Source: Pseudomonadota bacterium (GTDB lineage: Bacteria > Pseudomonadota > Alphaproteobacteria > Rhodobacterales > Rhodobacteraceae). From it: DNA of 48,370 bases. Numbering within the stretch: position 1 is the first letter of the stretch; each line of letters begins with the position of its first letter. Of this stretch, positions 46,565-48,370 are shown piece after piece. The translations under genes were made by a program, and so were the position numbers. Under the pieces are notes generated by a model. That model worked only from the letters and a program-made list of their open reading frames with translations. It searched no databases and had not been told where the DNA came from. The stretch is taken from NCBI GenBank assembly GCA_020161655.1, contig JAIUPC010000023.1:80231-128600 (forward strand), given 5' to 3'.

Positions 46565-47194
46565 GTGTTGGCCGAGGCGCTGAACGGCTGGCTCCGCAAG
46601 TTCCCAGCGTGGCCTATATATATAGTGGCGCCACTGCCGGCGGTTTTCCTGTTCTGGCAGGGGGTGGCGGGGACGCTTGGCCCCGATCCGGTCAGGGCGA
46701 TCGAGCAGCAGACCGGGCTATACGCGCTCCAGCTCCTCATCGCCGGGCTTGCGGTGACGCCACTCCGCCGCTTCGCGGGCGTGAACCTCCTGAAGTTTCG
46801 CCGCGCTATCGGGATCATGGCTTTCAGCTACGTTGCCCTGCATCTTTCGACCTGGCTCGTGCTCGACATGGGGCTCTATCTGTCTCAGGCGCTGGGCGAT
46901 GTGGTAAAACGGCCCTACATCACGCTTGGCATGGCGGCGTTCCTGATGCTGGTGCCGCTGGTTGCAACATCGAATGACCGGGCGCTGCGACGGCTTGGGG
47001 CGCTCCGCTGGCGGAAGCTGCACCGGCTGACATATCCGGCCGCGGTGCTGGCCGCTGTGCATTTCGTCTGGCTGGTAAAGGCCTGGCCGCTGCAGCCGTT
47101 CCTTTATCTTGGCGCGGTGGTGGGGCTTCTGGCGCTGCGCGTCAAACCGAAGCGGCGGGCGCCTGACGCGGCCCGGGGTGCCGTTTCGCCCTGA
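46565..47194 (+). CDS. msrQ: Protein-methionine-sulfoxide reductase haem-binding subunit MsrQ
   Basis: This 209-residue membrane protein passes electrons from the quinone pool to MsrP and has five or six membrane segments. The ferric-reductase-like segments contain the haem His residues, for example in SYVALHLSTW and the later RKLHRLTYPAAVLAAVHFVW. The GTG start at 46565 is one base after the msrP stop, which indicates translational coupling. The sequence CTATATATATAG at 46614-46625 lies inside the gene. It is unusual for such GC-rich DNA but leaves the frame open. Confidence 0.93.
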   Translation: MLAEALNGWLRKFPAWPIYIVAPLPAVFLFWQGVAGTLGPDPVRAIEQQTGLYALQLLIAGLAVTPLRRFAGVNLLKFRRAIGIMAFSYVALHLSTWLVLDMGLYLSQALGDVVKRPYITLGMAAFLMLVPLVATSNDRALRRLGALRWRKLHRLTYPAAVLAAVHFVWLVKAWPLQPFLYLGAVVGLLALRVKPKRRAPDAARGAVSP

Positions 47195-47213
47195 CATGGG
47201 GCTCTCAGCCCCT

Positions 47214-47355
47214 GAATCGCTTGGCGAGTCGCCTGAATCAGGGGCGACTCGGGCGAAGAATCAGAAAAATCAGTGGTTTACGCAAGGTCAAGCAGCCTCG
47301 TCCGGCGAGTCGGGTTGCGTGAATCAGCGCCCTTCGGGGGCTGATCAGGGGAATC
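47214..47355. promoter_or_regulatory. Cluster of eight GANTC sites before the rRNA operon
   Basis: In this 755-base non-coding stretch (47195-47949), GANTC occurs at 47214, 47226, 47235, 47246, 47258, 47307, 47321 and 47351. The first five are 9-12 bases apart, close to one DNA turn. GANTC is the target of the alphaproteobacterial methylase CcrM. The same region has an inverted pair GAGTCGCC/GGCGACTC (47226-47233 and 47243-47250) and a stem-loop ATCAGC...GCTGAT around 47323-47346. Role unknown; an operator or methylation-dependent control is possible. Confidence 0.5.
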
Positions 47356-47516
47356 TTTACCCCAAACACCGCCCCTTCACCCGGCGAGCCCCCGGAAATC
47401 TTCCCAAGAGGGGTGTCGGCGCAGCGAGGCCGCGAAATCTTCTTTCGCCAAAACACGCCCAATTGTTGCCTTCATTGCGCTAACCCCTAGATTTTGGGGG
47501 TAAAACGGGGTCGCCG

Positions 47517-47576
47517 AAAAAAAACGCATCTTTCTCGAAAAAAGCCCTTGCGGACCCCAGCACCGATCCGTAAATA
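47517..47576 (+). promoter_or_regulatory. Predicted rRNA operon promoter with AT-rich upstream element
   Basis: TTGCGG (47548-47553) and TAAATA (47571-47576) are separated by exactly 17 bases, a good sigma-70 type promoter. Just upstream (47517-47543) are an A8 run and an A6 run in AT-rich sequence that could act as an UP element. The rRNA gene starts about 375 bases downstream, the usual leader length in the group. Confidence 0.75.
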
Positions 47577-47949
47577 CCGCCTCACCGAAGCGGCGGCGAC
47601 GCTGAAACGGCAGACGGAACGGCGGAGACGCCAGGAAGTCGAAGCAGAAAAAACGGTGACATGCAGGCGGATGCGTCAAGCAAGATATGACGCTTCCGGT
47701 TGATTTTGTCTCCACGCTCTTTGAAATCGCTGGTAACTGAAGAGATATGTGGGCGGTTTGGTCCTTTCGATGGACAAACGCTGCATATCGGCCTTCTAGG
47801 GCGCAAGCCCGATGATGAAGGTGTCAGCTTCACTGTTTGACGGACTTCGTTCCCTTGGAACGATGTGCATCAAACGGTTGATCCCCGATCTAGGTCGGGG
47901 ACAGATGTGCAGAGGTTCGAACGTCAAGGATAGCGGCGCAAGTCGCTTT
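47577..47949 (+). other. rRNA leader with boxA-like antitermination site
   Basis: This stretch between the promoter and 16S contains GCTCTTTGA at 47716-47724, close to the boxA element that binds NusB/S10, and GC hairpins such as CCCCGATCTAGGTCGGGG (47883-47900). These are expected for processing and antitermination of the rRNA precursor. No protein gene was recognised here. Confidence 0.65.

Positions 47950-48370
<421 letters not shown>

Noticed and set aside
47109-47483. Open frames in the region before the rRNA operon
   Set aside because: They overlap the msrQ end, the GANTC cluster and hairpins; translations show no similarity and no ribosome binding site.

Overview
The window is a high-GC, gene-dense stretch of alphaproteobacterial chromosome, most likely from the family Rhodobacteraceae. 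The basis is the partial 16S rRNA gene at the right end, the near absence of non-coding DNA, the run of ordinary chromosomal housekeeping genes, and a short GANTC-rich region that suggests CcrM-type adenine methylation. No integrase, transposase, phage gene or CRISPR array is visible. I cannot name the genus from 421 bases of 16S read by eye.

Layout. 1-8.9 kb: the tail of a ribokinase-like gene, then housekeeping and small metabolic genes (msrA, an SCP2 protein, an SDR, a methyltransferase, AMP nucleosidase, HU, ilvD, an EamA exporter, an HD hydrolase). 8.9-18.6 kb: a sugar-utilisation block. It contains a LacI-type regulator, a divergent PanB-like enzyme translationally coupled to a membrane di-iron hydroxylase (sterol desaturase family), a complete ribose-type ABC importer, a FucU-type mutarotase, an SDR and, convergently, a UxaA-family dehydratase. 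18.7-30.6 kb: a minus-strand two-component operon (hybrid histidine kinase, OmpR-type regulator, histidine-phosphatase-like protein) divergent from a plus-strand operon of an acyl-CoA ligase, a complete Liv-type ABC importer and a PaaK-like protein. 30.7-38.7 kb: bfd-bfr (iron storage), an Lrp-type regulator divergent from hpd, a caspase-like protein lacking the catalytic dyad, rpmJ, tRNA-Val(GAC), an N-formylglutamate amidohydrolase, dinB and a class III nucleotide cyclase. 38.9-47.2 kb: an SPFH/NfeD pair, pyrF, cutC, three small proteins, clpB and the msrPQ periplasmic repair pair. 47.2-48.4 kb: a GANTC-rich non-coding region, an rRNA promoter and leader, and the start of the 16S gene.

How the parts fit. 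The sugar block reads as import by the ABC system, anomer interconversion by the mutarotase, oxidation by the SDR, dehydration by the UxaA protein, and perhaps C-C cleavage by the PanB-like protein. The substrate is unknown, and the hydroxylase has no obvious place in such a route. The ligase/Liv block looks like uptake plus CoA activation of a carboxylic acid, with the divergent kinase and regulator as its probable switch. The sugar block and the GANTC cluster are the two regions I would examine first.
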